Below are positions 27,017 to 35,590 of a stretch of 46,232 nt of DNA, in pieces (positions within the stretch are counted from its first letter, which is position 1; the number at the start of each line of letters is the position of its first letter). Below the pieces are notes generated by a model, which had not been told where the DNA came from, searched no databases, and saw nothing but the letters and a program-made list of their open reading frames with translations. This DNA is from Bacteroidota bacterium. Its GTDB lineage: Bacteria; Bacteroidota; Bacteroidia; Bacteroidales; JAGONC01. The position numbers and the translations under genes were made by a program. The stretch is taken from assembly GCA_026391695.1 (NCBI GenBank), contig JAPLDP010000016.1, positions 1-46,232 of the forward strand, read 5' to 3'.

Positions 27017-27024
27017 TAAATTTG
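27017..27024 (+). promoter_or_regulatory. Putative -7 box (TAAATTTG) for the ATPase gene
   Basis: TAAATTTG fits TAnnTTTG and lies 18 bp before the ATG at 27043. A second match, TATTTTTG, is at 26931-26938. Confidence 0.4.
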
Positions 27025-27042
27025 CCTGAAAATCTATTAATC

Positions 27043-28143
27043 ATGAATCCTTTTACACTGAATTATCAACCTAAGTATTTCTGCGACAGAGTTTCGGAAA
27101 CCAGACAATTGCATGAGTATGCTATTAACGAGTTAAATACCCTGTTACACAGTCCGAGAAGACTGGGCAAGAGTGCTCTTATCCGTCATTTGTTTCATCA
27201 GTATGAGCAGAGTGATACATTTGAAACAATCTTTGTGGATCTATTTGCTACCAGAGATATGGAAGGACTTATAAGGTCATTTGCAGAAAAACTACTCGAT
27301 AAATATCATAAAAAGAACCTTCTTTCCGGGATCAAAATCCTTCTTAAAGGATTAAGCCCTACTTTAACATTTTCGCGGGAAGGTTCCCCGAAACTTGGCT
27401 TGAGCATAAATGAAAGCCAACAGGAAACAACTCTTCATGATCTGCTCATGTATCTCGAAAAACTAAAGAAAAAGGTTATAGTAGCTTTTGATGAATTTCA
27501 GGAAATAGCCTCTTATCCTGAAAAAGCAGAAGCTATTCTGAGAACCCATATGCAGGAACTGAATAATGTTCACTTTATTTTTTCAGGAAGTTCAAATCAT
27601 TTATTAAAGGACATGTTCTTTAGTGCGAAGCGTCCTTTCTATCAGAGTACCGAGGTGATCGTGCTGGATAAGATCAATAGGAATATATACGCAGATCATA
27701 TTTCTGCATTATTTAGTCAATTTAATAAAAAAATTGATACAGAAGCCGTGAATCATTTATTGGATTTTTCAGAGGTCTATACCTATTATACCCAAGTCAT
27801 TTGCAATCAGGCATTTTATAAGACAGATGATGTACTTGACCTTGAACAGGCTATGCTGATCACAGAATCTTATCTTGAAAACCGTAAGTCGGATTTCCAC
27901 AGTCTGTTCAATCTGTTACCAGAAAACCAGAAAAGGGTTGCCATAGCTATAGCGAACAAAGGGACAGTATCTTCACCCACGGGGATCGATTTTTTATTAT
28001 ATTATAAATTACCATCTGTTTCATCGACACTTCAGGCCGTAAATACCCTTATAAACAAAGAAATACTTTACCGTACTCCTGATGGATATGTTATCTATGA
28101 TGTGTTTTTCAGAAGGTTCCTGGAAATGTATTACAGGCAATAG
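27043..28143 (+). CDS. Archaeal-type AAA ATPase (ATPase_2 / DUF234-like)
   Basis: The 366-residue product begins MNPFTLNYQPKYFCDR, the usual opening of this STAND-like ATPase group, so I choose 27043 although the frame is open to 26905. Walker A is SPRRLGKSAL (about 36-45), Walker B VIVAFDEFQEI (about 146-156), and a sensor-like FIFSGSS follows at about 178-184. The C-terminal third (about 280-366) looks like a winged-helix domain. These ATPases are common in Bacteroidota and archaea; their cellular role is unknown. It is isolated, with a repeat upstream, so it may be acquired. Confidence 0.8.
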   Translation: MNPFTLNYQPKYFCDRVSETRQLHEYAINELNTLLHSPRRLGKSALIRHLFHQYEQSDTFETIFVDLFATRDMEGLIRSFAEKLLDKYHKKNLLSGIKILLKGLSPTLTFSREGSPKLGLSINESQQETTLHDLLMYLEKLKKKVIVAFDEFQEIASYPEKAEAILRTHMQELNNVHFIFSGSSNHLLKDMFFSAKRPFYQSTEVIVLDKINRNIYADHISALFSQFNKKIDTEAVNHLLDFSEVYTYYTQVICNQAFYKTDDVLDLEQAMLITESYLENRKSDFHSLFNLLPENQKRVAIAIANKGTVSSPTGIDFLLYYKLPSVSSTLQAVNTLINKEILYRTPDGYVIYDVFFRRFLEMYYRQ

Positions 28144-28247
28144 ACTCTTGAGAAATTCTTAATAGCCATGTGCTGCAAATGCGCGCCAGCCGGAGCTAAT
28201 TGACTAATTCTCAAATTCTCAAATTAATCCCCCGCTCAGTTCGCACT

Positions 28248-29576
28248 CTATATTCTTGCCCCTGCCGTCACAGACTTCCGCAGTAGCAACAGCATGAATA
28301 CCAAGCCGATGATAAAAAAGGTGCAGATCGCCAATACGGAATAACGCATATTTCCTGTGATGGCTTCGATGACGCCGAAGCTGAAGGTGCCCAGGACAGT
28401 GGCCATTTTCTCCATAACATCATAGAAACTGAAAAAAGAGGTATGGTCGGTGGTCTCAGGTAACATCTTGGAGTAAGTTGACCGTGCCAGTGACTGCGTG
28501 CCGCCCATGACAATGCCAATGAATACGGCAGCTGTGATAAAGCCGGCGGCATGATGAATATAAAAGGCGCCTATTGTAATGATGACCCATGAAACGACTG
28601 AAAAGATCAGCGCCCTGAGATTGCCGAACCAGCCCGACAGTCTTGCAAATAACCAAGCTCCAAACATTCCCACAAGCTGAATGACAAGAATAGTCGGGAT
28701 GAGCACATCCTCCTTCAGTCCCAGCTCTTTTTCACCGTAAGTGGCTGCCATGAACATAACTGTCAGAAGCCCCATCATGATAAAAAAGAAACCGATAAGG
28801 TAGAGGCTCAGCTTATATGACTTGCGGACATAGTTGAAAACGATCCGGAGCTCTTTGTAGCCATTGGTCAGCACATTGGCCTTTTTGATGCGTTTGCGGA
28901 ACGTATATTTGGGCAACCGGTAAAACGTGATCTGCGAAAAACCTATCCACCATACGAAGACGGTAAGAAATGAAATGCGGGCTGGCAGGGAGGAACCCGC
29001 CGGTATTCCAAATAACTGAGGCTGCATAATCATCAGGAGATTGAACAGCAGCAGAACAACACCTCCCAGGTAACCCATTGAGTAACCTCTTGCACTGATA
29101 CGGTCCTGGTCTTCAGGTTCGGCAATGACAGGCAGGAATGAGTTATAGAATACGATGCTGCCGCCATACCCTATGGTTCCCATAGCGAAAGCAACGATGC
29201 CCAGTTCGACATTCGAGGAGTTGAAGAAAAAAAGCGTGCCGCACGAGATAGCTCCAATCCAGGTGAAGACCTGCATGAAGGCTTTACGCCGGCCTGTATA
29301 GTCGGCAATGGATGAAAAAAGCGGCGAACATGCAGCCACAATCAGATAGGCTGCTGCAATAGCCCATGAAAATAATACCGTATTGATGACCTTGGCACCA
29401 AAGAAGGAAACCGTATCATTATCCCCCGAACGGGTAACAGTATTATAATAAATGGGGAAAATAGTAGAGGAAATAGTCAATTGGTAAACAGAATTTGCCC
29501 AGTCGTACATGACCCAGCCACGGATCACTTTCTTGTCTCCTTTACGGAATTGGGAAACGTCGGTTATTTTAGGCAA
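28248..29576 (-). CDS. UMF1-type MFS transporter (ATG22-like)
   Basis: The 442-residue polytopic membrane protein has about 12 predicted TM helices. The N-terminal VIRGWVMYDWANSVYQL and the IADYTGRRKAF loop match the UMF1/Atg22-like MFS family (PF11700), and ISARGYSMGYLGG follows at about 141-153. Members are putative effluxers, some proposed to export amino acids; the substrate here is unknown. It runs opposite to its neighbours, with a 135-bp divergent gap towards the deacylase gene. Confidence 0.88.
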   Translation of the reverse strand: MPKITDVSQFRKGDKKVIRGWVMYDWANSVYQLTISSTIFPIYYNTVTRSGDNDTVSFFGAKVINTVLFSWAIAAAYLIVAACSPLFSSIADYTGRRKAFMQVFTWIGAISCGTLFFFNSSNVELGIVAFAMGTIGYGGSIVFYNSFLPVIAEPEDQDRISARGYSMGYLGGVVLLLFNLLMIMQPQLFGIPAGSSLPARISFLTVFVWWIGFSQITFYRLPKYTFRKRIKKANVLTNGYKELRIVFNYVRKSYKLSLYLIGFFFIMMGLLTVMFMAATYGEKELGLKEDVLIPTILVIQLVGMFGAWLFARLSGWFGNLRALIFSVVSWVIITIGAFYIHHAAGFITAAVFIGIVMGGTQSLARSTYSKMLPETTDHTSFFSFYDVMEKMATVLGTFSFGVIEAITGNMRYSVLAICTFFIIGLVFMLLLLRKSVTAGARI

Positions 29577-29698
29577 AATGCAGAATTTTTAAGATTTCAG
29601 GATCAGGCTAAATTAAAAAAAAAGAATCATACAACACTCAGGATAATTTTTTTCGGGCCGGAGACCAAATTCTGAGTGTGGTAAAAGTAATTTTATCA

Positions 29699-29706
29699 TA
29701 TATTTG
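29699..29706 (+). promoter_or_regulatory. Putative -7 box (TATATTTG) for the YbaK-like gene
   Basis: TATATTTG fits TAnnTTTG but ends only 5 bp before the ATG at 29712, implying a near-leaderless transcript if real. Confidence 0.4.
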
Positions 29707-29711
29707 AAACC

Positions 29712-30203
29712 ATGCGAGGCGATGATTTACTATATAAAATACTTCTTGAGCTGAACATTTCATTCGACTATTACGAACATCAGCCAGCCTATACTGTTGA
29801 AGATGCACTAAAGAACTGGAAATACATCGATTCCACTCACTGTAAAAATCTCTTCCTCCGCAACCATAAAGGCGACCGTCATTACCTTATAATTATGGAG
29901 TACTCGCAGCCATTGGCTATTCATGACATGGAACAGCGCCTGAAACAGGGTAAGCTGTCCTTTGCATCGCCGGAAAGACTGAAACGCTACCTTGGTGTGA
30001 CACAGGGCGCCGTCTCCATCTTCGGACTTATTCACGATAAAGAGCATCATGTTCATGTCTTTGTGGATGAAAATCTACAAAAAGCAGAGAAAATCAGCTT
30101 CCACCCCAACGATAACACAGCCAGCATTGTTATTTCATACGGGGATTTCATAAAGTTTATTAATTGGAGTGGGAATGGCTATGAGTTTATTAGACTGGTT
30201 TAG
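29712..30203 (+). CDS. ProX/YbaK-like aminoacyl-tRNA deacylase
   Basis: The 163-residue protein belongs to the YbaK/ProRS-associated editing domain family, which hydrolyses mischarged aminoacyl-tRNAs in trans (for example Ala-tRNA(Pro)). Family marks are THCKNLFLRN (about 36-45, with the conserved Lys), the YLIIM strand and GVTQGAVSIFGL near 95-106. Size fits free-standing ProX. Cytoplasmic; monocistronic. Which tRNA it edits cannot be told from the sequence alone. Confidence 0.87.
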   Translation: MRGDDLLYKILLELNISFDYYEHQPAYTVEDALKNWKYIDSTHCKNLFLRNHKGDRHYLIIMEYSQPLAIHDMEQRLKQGKLSFASPERLKRYLGVTQGAVSIFGLIHDKEHHVHVFVDENLQKAEKISFHPNDNTASIVISYGDFIKFINWSGNGYEFIRLV

Positions 30204-30240
30204 CCGTGTTCAGGCTTCATGTTCATAATCCGATTTTTTA

Positions 30241-30248
30241 TACTTTTG
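30241..30248 (+). promoter_or_regulatory. Putative -7 box (TACTTTTG) for the hdr-like cluster
   Basis: TACTTTTG fits TAnnTTTG and lies 33 bp before the first hdr-like ATG at 30282. Confidence 0.5.
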
Positions 30249-30281
30249 TTAAACTCTTTTTGTCGGACGAAACAGACTTGA

Positions 30282-30992
30282 ATGGGCCAACTTTACGATA
30301 AACTCTCCGAAGACGTGCGATTCAGGGAAGGACTTAAAGCCTGCATCGGTTGCGGAACATGTACAGCTATATGCCCGGCTGCTGAGTTCTATGACTATGA
30401 TCCACGCATCCTTGCCACTACTGTCCAGACAAAAAATGATGAACAAATCGAAGAATTACTCAAGGGTGATTTCATCTGGTATTGCGGTGAGTGCATGTCA
30501 TGCAAGACGCGTTGCCCAAGGGGAAACACTCCCGGGCTGATAATTTCGGCCCTGCGCGGATTATCACAGGAACTTGGTTATTTCGTCGAATCGGAAAAAG
30601 GCCGACAACAACTCGCTATCAAACGAACTGTTGGGAAATGGATATTGAACCATGGTTACTGCCTTTACCCCAGTGAGATCAATGTGCAAAATCATCCTGA
30701 ACAAGGTCCGGTGTGGGAATGGATGCATCAACACTTACCGGAGGTATTTGACCGCCTGGGAGCAAATTATCAGAAAGACGGCCCGGGAATATTCCGCAAA
30801 GTCCCGCAGCAAGCACTTGATGAGCTAAAAAAAATATTTGAAGTAACGGGTGCATTGAGTCGTTTTGAGAAAATTGAAGAATTCTCACGCCAAAAGGCCG
30901 AAGAAATGGGGATGCAGTTTGACGAAGGAATTGAAAGCGAATACTTTAATCATATTTATACAACGAATAATAATCAACACAACAAGAAGTAA
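30282..30992 (+). CDS. HdrC-like iron-sulfur protein
   Basis: This 236-residue protein resembles heterodisulfide reductase subunit C: two [4Fe-4S] motifs, C21-x2-C24-x2-C27-x3-C31 and C68-x2-C71-x2-C74-x3-C78. The C-terminal ~140 residues are longer than in methanogen HdrC and contain no other Cys cluster. It should shuttle electrons between the HdrB-like and HdrA-like partners encoded downstream. It is the first gene of the cluster and sits 34 bp after a -7 box. Confidence 0.88.
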   Translation: MGQLYDKLSEDVRFREGLKACIGCGTCTAICPAAEFYDYDPRILATTVQTKNDEQIEELLKGDFIWYCGECMSCKTRCPRGNTPGLIISALRGLSQELGYFVESEKGRQQLAIKRTVGKWILNHGYCLYPSEINVQNHPEQGPVWEWMHQHLPEVFDRLGANYQKDGPGIFRKVPQQALDELKKIFEVTGALSRFEKIEEFSRQKAEEMGMQFDEGIESEYFNHIYTTNNNQHNKK

Positions 30993-31002
30993 GCAGTTGT
31001 AG

Positions 31003-31063
31003 CTGTAAACTTGTAACCTGCAACCTGCAACTTGCAACTTGTAGCTTCAATCTTGTAACCAAG
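31003..31063. repeat. Tandem AACTTGTAACCTGCAACC-type repeat
   Basis: Seven or so imperfect copies of a ~7-mer (AACTTGC/AACCTGC/AACTTGT) fill the gap between the first HdrC-like gene and the HdrB-like gene. A probable dispersed intergenic repeat; no gene is seen. Confidence 0.7.
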
Positions 31064-31102
31064 AGCGGCTCAACAGAATTATCGCGTATAAACATTAATC
31101 TC

Positions 31103-32179
31103 ATGAACATTGAGGGTAAGCGTGTCATCTGGAAAGAATATCAAAAGGAGATAGCCGACGACCATTATTTCTACGTCCGGAGCTGTGTACGTCAGAGTTT
31201 CTTTCCCGGATCTGAAACAACTTTCTTACGGATTTTACGCGATGAGCTTGGTAAAGATGTATACGAAAATCCCTTTCATACCACTTGCACCGGCATTGCC
31301 TACCATGGCGATATCCTGCCATTCGAAACGACAATGACTGTAATTGCCCGTCAGTTCGCACTGATGACCGAAGCAGGGTATGAAAATTATATTCCCTCCT
31401 GTATTACGTCGTTTGGTCTCTATTCAGAGGTATTGGATACCTGGCATCACTTTCCGGAAATTGAAAAAAAAGTCCGTGACTTTTTAAAAAAGGCTACAGG
31501 CAAAGAATTTGAGAAACCGAAAAACCTTGCACATGCCAGCGATATCATCTTTAAATTCAGGAAAGAAATAACCAGTAAAGCGAAATTCAAGCTGGTAAAC
31601 AGGTTTACCGGTGATCCGATAAAAGTTGTGGAGCATATCGGTTGTCACTATTCTAAAATGTTCCCATCCAAAGGTGTTGGCGGGGCAGAGTATCCTTACG
31701 TTTTGGCTGGATTAATTGAAGAATGGGGAGGCGATGTGATTGATTATCCTGAACGCCGCCATTGCTGCGGCTTCGGATTCCGGCAGTATCTGATCAGGGC
31801 AAACAGGGGATACTCAATAGCCTGCTCCCGGAAGAAGTTCGAATCCATGCAACCCTATAAGCCTGATGCCATACTCACTAACTGCCCCGGCTGTCCATAC
31901 TTTCTCGATCGCTGGCAGTATGCGATCAGTGAAATGGAAGGGAAAACTTATGGAGTCGACGGACAAGGTATCCCGGTTCTCACTTATGAAGAGCTTGCAG
32001 GAATGGTGCTGGGCTACGATCCCTGGGACATTGGTCTGCAAATTCACCAGGTTCCTGTTGAACCTCTGCTGGATAAGATAGGCATCCCCTATGATTCCCA
32101 AAAAAAATTCCAGGGGAAAAATGGTGAGAATCTTGGTCAGCCTGCAACAGCTCATTCATTAACATTCTATCAGGGCTAA
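31103..32179 (+). CDS. HdrB-like CCG-domain protein with one degenerate site
   Basis: 358 residues. The C-terminal CCG domain is complete: C181, C221-C222, C261 and C264, as needed for the noncubane [4Fe-4S] site of HdrB. The N-terminal half keeps C28, C62 and C100 but the expected CC pair is T61-C62 and the CxxC is C100-x2-S103, so the first site is probably not a classical one. HdrB is the disulfide-reducing subunit in methanogens; in this non-methanogen the substrate may be another disulfide or an electron-carrier role. Start at 31103 gives a compact protein; 5 bp separate it from the next gene. Confidence 0.87.
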   Translation: MNIEGKRVIWKEYQKEIADDHYFYVRSCVRQSFFPGSETTFLRILRDELGKDVYENPFHTTCTGIAYHGDILPFETTMTVIARQFALMTEAGYENYIPSCITSFGLYSEVLDTWHHFPEIEKKVRDFLKKATGKEFEKPKNLAHASDIIFKFRKEITSKAKFKLVNRFTGDPIKVVEHIGCHYSKMFPSKGVGGAEYPYVLAGLIEEWGGDVIDYPERRHCCGFGFRQYLIRANRGYSIACSRKKFESMQPYKPDAILTNCPGCPYFLDRWQYAISEMEGKTYGVDGQGIPVLTYEELAGMVLGYDPWDIGLQIHQVPVEPLLDKIGIPYDSQKKFQGKNGENLGQPATAHSLTFYQG

Positions 32180-32184
32180 AGAAT

Positions 32185-33201
32185 ATGGGTAAACAAGTGG
32201 TTGTTATCGGCGGTGGCATAGCAGGTATGGAAGCAGTTTCCAGTCTGGCTTCTCTGGGTATGGATGTCGTTCTCGTCGAAAAAAAAACCTCTCTGGGTGG
32301 CCATCTGCAGCAGTGGGCACATCTTTTCCCTAACCGCAGAGCCGGAAAAGAAGTGCTGGATATATTACATAAAGGACTGGATAAGAAGATTGATGTACTC
32401 CTGAATAGAGATATTCAAAAAATCGAAAAAACAGAAAGAGGGTTTACTGTATATCTTGACACAAATATTGTTTATCATGCGGATGCAGTGCTGATTGCAA
32501 CGGGATTTGACCTCTTTGAGGCATGGAGGAAAGAAGAATACGGTTATGGGATTTATGAAAATGTTCTGACCTCTGCTGAATTGGAAGAACAGTTCATAAA
32601 ACATGGTGATATCAGAACCACTCATGGAAAAATTCCGGCACGAATTGGATTTGTCCATTGTGTCGGCTCACGCGATGAAAAGGCAGGAAATCTATATTGT
32701 TCAAAGGTATGCTGCGTGACAGCTGTTAAACAAGCAATTGAAATCAAAGAGAGATTACCGGAAGCCGAGGTATTTTGCTTTTATATGGACCTGCGGATGT
32801 TCGGAATGGGCTTCGAAGAAATGTATAAAGAAGCTCAGGAGAAGCATAGTATCAACTTTATCAGGGGAAGATTATCAGAAGCCTTTGAAAATCAGGATGG
32901 CAGTGTGATGGTCAAAGTCGAAGATACACTGGCCGGAAAACCCCTCAGGATGAATGTTGATCTTCTGGTCCTTATGGTAGGAATGACGCCCTCGGAAGGA
33001 ACGAAAAAGATTGGCAGGATGCTGGGATTGAACTTTGAAGAAAGCTTTTTCCTGAAACCTGCTGATGTTCATGTATATCCAAATATGACGAACATACCGG
33101 GAGTGTTTGTGGCAGGTACGTGTACATCGCCTAAAACCATTGAAGATACGATAACGGACGCAAGGTCAGCGGCTTTGAAGATTGCGGAATACTTGAAATG
33201 A
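32185..33201 (+). CDS. HdrA/QmoA-like FAD protein (short form)
   Basis: 338-residue flavoprotein with an N-terminal dinucleotide-binding fold (VVVIGGGIAGMEA, 5-17; LVEKKTSLGGHLQQW, 30-44), a cysteine cluster C159, C172, C176-C177 (CVGSRDEKAGNLYCSKVCC pattern) and the C-terminal FAD-closing segment GVFVAGTC. It lacks both the N-terminal and C-terminal ferredoxin-like domains of methanogen HdrA (about 650 residues), so it is closer in layout to QmoA. It probably transfers electrons in the cluster; bifurcation is not shown. A palindrome separates it from the next gene. Confidence 0.87.
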   Translation: MGKQVVVIGGGIAGMEAVSSLASLGMDVVLVEKKTSLGGHLQQWAHLFPNRRAGKEVLDILHKGLDKKIDVLLNRDIQKIEKTERGFTVYLDTNIVYHADAVLIATGFDLFEAWRKEEYGYGIYENVLTSAELEEQFIKHGDIRTTHGKIPARIGFVHCVGSRDEKAGNLYCSKVCCVTAVKQAIEIKERLPEAEVFCFYMDLRMFGMGFEEMYKEAQEKHSINFIRGRLSEAFENQDGSVMVKVEDTLAGKPLRMNVDLLVLMVGMTPSEGTKKIGRMLGLNFEESFFLKPADVHVYPNMTNIPGVFVAGTCTSPKTIEDTITDARSAALKIAEYLK

Positions 33202-33251
33202 CCTCACCCCTTCACCCCTCTCCTGGAGGAGAGGGGCCGGGGGTGAGGCTG
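33200..33251. repeat. CCCTCTCCT/AGGAGAGGG palindromic element, copy 3
   Basis: CCTCACCCC ... CCCCTCTCCT-GG-AGGAGAGGGG ... GGGGGTGAGG: two nested inverted repeats. The element fills nearly the entire gap between the HdrA-like and second HdrC-like genes without ending the cluster. Confidence 0.8.
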
Positions 33252-33265
33252 TAATAAATACATTC

Positions 33266-33601
33266 ATGATCGATTTCGGGTACAACATTAATGCCGACAG
33301 GCAAATCGACTATGACAGGAACGACAGACGACTTGCCCGGTACATTCTTGAGCATGAACCCACCTTCAGGATCTGTATCTCCTGCGGTACCTGTACAGCT
33401 ACATGCAGCGCAGGCAACTTTACATATTTAAACCTCAGGGAGATGATTGTTTTGATCAAACGTGGTGAAGCAAAAAATATAAAATCCGATATAGAAAAAT
33501 GCATGCTGTGCGGGAAATGCCAGCTTGCATGCCCCAGGGGAGTCAACACCAGAAATATTATTCTCACTATTAACAGGGCTATTGAAAGACTTGACTTTTG
33601 A
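33266..33601 (+). CDS. HdrC-like ferredoxin (short)
   Basis: 111 residues with two [4Fe-4S] motifs: C37-x2-C40-x2-C43-x3-C47 (with Ser, not Pro, after the last Cys) and C79-x2-C82-x2-C85-x3-C89 followed by PRGVN. It is about the size of methanogen HdrC and QmoC/DsrK partner ferredoxins. It overlaps the next, membrane-bound subunit by ~11 bp or more, so the two should be translated together. Confidence 0.88.
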   Translation: MIDFGYNINADRQIDYDRNDRRLARYILEHEPTFRICISCGTCTATCSAGNFTYLNLREMIVLIKRGEAKNIKSDIEKCMLCGKCQLACPRGVNTRNIILTINRAIERLDF

Positions 33602-35423
33602 CTTTTTTGTAGTACCGTTTGCCCTCGCGCTGATCGCTCTGCTGGGAATACTGGCAGTTAAATACAGCGGGTGGATAAGAGGGTTCAGCTCTGAAGATAA
33701 GAACCTGATGCGCAAAGGTATTTTCAGCGTCAAATCCTTGTATGCCCTTAAGGAAGTGTTCACGGAGAGCCTGCTGCATCGCAAGATGTTCAAAAGAAAT
33801 ATCCTACTCGGCTATATGCACATGAGCTTTGCCTTCGGATGGTTCCTCCTGATCCTGACCGGAAACATCGAATCCAGAATATACAGCAGGGTACATATTA
33901 ATCCTCCGTATTATCCCATCTTCCTCAAGTATTTCGTTCATGATAAACGTGTGCTCACCTTTGAGCTGACCAGCGTTCCGGGAATATTCCGTTTCCTGAT
34001 GGATTTAATCCTGTTTATGCTCCTTTCGGGATTGGTACTCGCCCTTATAAAACGGGCGCGGTCAAACTGGTTCGGACTGAAAAGGACCACCCGGCATACA
34101 GTTTTTGACAGGACAGCCATCACGGCATTATGGCTGATCTTCCCTCTTCGCCTTCTTGCAGAAAGCTTCACTGCCGGACAATACCTTGGCGGAGGATTCC
34201 TGACCAATAACCTGGGACGGTTATTTGCCAACTTCCTGCCTGTCGAATACTTATCGTACCCCACATGGTGGGCCTATTCCATCATGCTTGGCATCTTCTT
34301 CATTACCCTTCCTTACTCACGGTTCATGCACATTCCGACCGAAGTCCTGCTGATATTCCTTCGAAACTGGGGTATAAAACCGTCAAAAGGATCCAGCAAC
34401 ATATCGGAAATTGAAGTTTACTCCTGTCCACGATGTGGTGTATGTCTGGATGCCTGCCCCGTTTATGCAGTGAAGCAAAATAGCACCCCTCCTGTTTATT
34501 TCCTGCAAACGGTCAGAAATAATAAGATTAAAGAGAATGTCACATTCGATTGCCTGCTATGTGGAAAATGCCAGGAATATTGTCCCATCGGCATCCATAA
34601 CAATGCCTTGCGTATTTCACAGAGAGCTGCGTTTTTCAATAATAGTAACGGATCATTTGATTATTTACCTCAACCTTTAATCAGAAAAGCGGATGTGGCA
34701 TATTTTGCCGGATGCATGTCACATCTTACGCCATCCATTAAAAAATCGATGTTAAGCGTATTCACAAAAGCAGGGATAGATTATAATTTTCTGGATGCCG
34801 ATGGGAGCATATGCTGCGGGCGGCCACTGATAATGGCCGGCAAGGAAAAGCAGGCACGGCTCCTCAGGGAGCATAACCGCAATCTGATCATCGGTTCATC
34901 CTGTAAAGTGCTGGTTACATCCTGCCCGATATGTAATAAAGTATTTAAGGAAGATTATAACCTGAATATCGAGGTGCTGCACCATACACAGTACCTGTTA
35001 CGCCTGGTTGAAGAAGGGAAACTGAACATGGTGAAGAGTGCTAGAAAAGTTGTTTACCATGATCCATGCGAGCTGGGACGTGGCTCCGGAATTTATGAAG
35101 AGCCCCGGATACTGATTAGCAAGATAGCTGAACTGATACCGGGAGCAAATGAGAGAACAGATTCAATTTGTTGCGGCGGAAGCCTGGGAAATACGGAGAT
35201 ATCATCCGGCAAACGCCATGAAATTAAAAATCTTGCGATAGAGTCACTGTTAATAAACCAACCTGAAATAATTGTCACAGCTTGTCCGCTGTGTAAAAAA
35301 ACTTTACAAAATGATACAGAAATTCAGGTTGCAGATATCAGCGAGATAGTCGTTGGGGCATTGGCAAAAAATGAGCCCGCAACAACGCATCAAAAAATGG
35401 AAATAAATCCGGTGTTGTGGTAG
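33591..35423 (+). CDS. Membrane HdrDE/DsrMK-like Fe-S oxidoreductase
   Basis: About 610 residues from a TTG start at 33591 (the frame is open to a TTG at 33525; no ATG before the first TM). Five TM segments (about 5-25, 72-90, 131-154, 176-193, 226-243) resemble a NarI/DsrM cytochrome b unit with candidate haem histidines at about H77 and H169. The soluble part has two [4Fe-4S] motifs (C279/282/285/289; C321/324/327/331) and two complete CCG domains (C375, C408-409, C445/448; C493, C527-528, C565/568). This is the layout of a fused DsrM-DsrK or HdrE-HdrD. It likely exchanges electrons between quinone and cytoplasmic Hdr subunits. Electron direction is unknown. Confidence 0.85.
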   Translation: MTFDFFVVPFALALIALLGILAVKYSGWIRGFSSEDKNLMRKGIFSVKSLYALKEVFTESLLHRKMFKRNILLGYMHMSFAFGWFLLILTGNIESRIYSRVHINPPYYPIFLKYFVHDKRVLTFELTSVPGIFRFLMDLILFMLLSGLVLALIKRARSNWFGLKRTTRHTVFDRTAITALWLIFPLRLLAESFTAGQYLGGGFLTNNLGRLFANFLPVEYLSYPTWWAYSIMLGIFFITLPYSRFMHIPTEVLLIFLRNWGIKPSKGSSNISEIEVYSCPRCGVCLDACPVYAVKQNSTPPVYFLQTVRNNKIKENVTFDCLLCGKCQEYCPIGIHNNALRISQRAAFFNNSNGSFDYLPQPLIRKADVAYFAGCMSHLTPSIKKSMLSVFTKAGIDYNFLDADGSICCGRPLIMAGKEKQARLLREHNRNLIIGSSCKVLVTSCPICNKVFKEDYNLNIEVLHHTQYLLRLVEEGKLNMVKSARKVVYHDPCELGRGSGIYEEPRILISKIAELIPGANERTDSICCGGSLGNTEISSGKRHEIKNLAIESLLINQPEIIVTACPLCKKTLQNDTEIQVADISEIVVGALAKNEPATTHQKMEINPVLW

Positions 35424-35454
35424 AGATATCTTTCATTACTCAAAACTGTTTAAT

Positions 35455-35535
35455 AGAACACGGAGGATACGGAAGGCACGGAGGCTCACGGAATGTCCGT
35501 GATATTCCGCGTTTTCTGTGTATTCCGTGTTCCAA
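35455..35535. repeat. Inverted repeat with GAACACGGA ... TCCGTGTTC ends
   Basis: The left arm GAACACGGAGGATACGGA pairs imperfectly with the right arm TCTGTGTATTCCGTGTTCC across a central GAATGTCCGTGATATTCC. A further ACACGGATGACACGGA unit lies at about 35555-35572. Confidence 0.7.
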
Positions 35536-35590
35536 TAGTGACAAACCAAATGTCGAACACGGATGACACGGAAATGAACGAAGGTATTAT

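Noticed and set aside
33525-33590. 22-codon N-terminal extension of the membrane Hdr/Dsr-like protein
   Set aside because: It starts at TTG and lies within the Cys-rich coding sequence of the preceding ferredoxin gene. The extension is not hydrophobic and the overlap would be 77 bp; the later TTG fits better, though the start remains uncertain.
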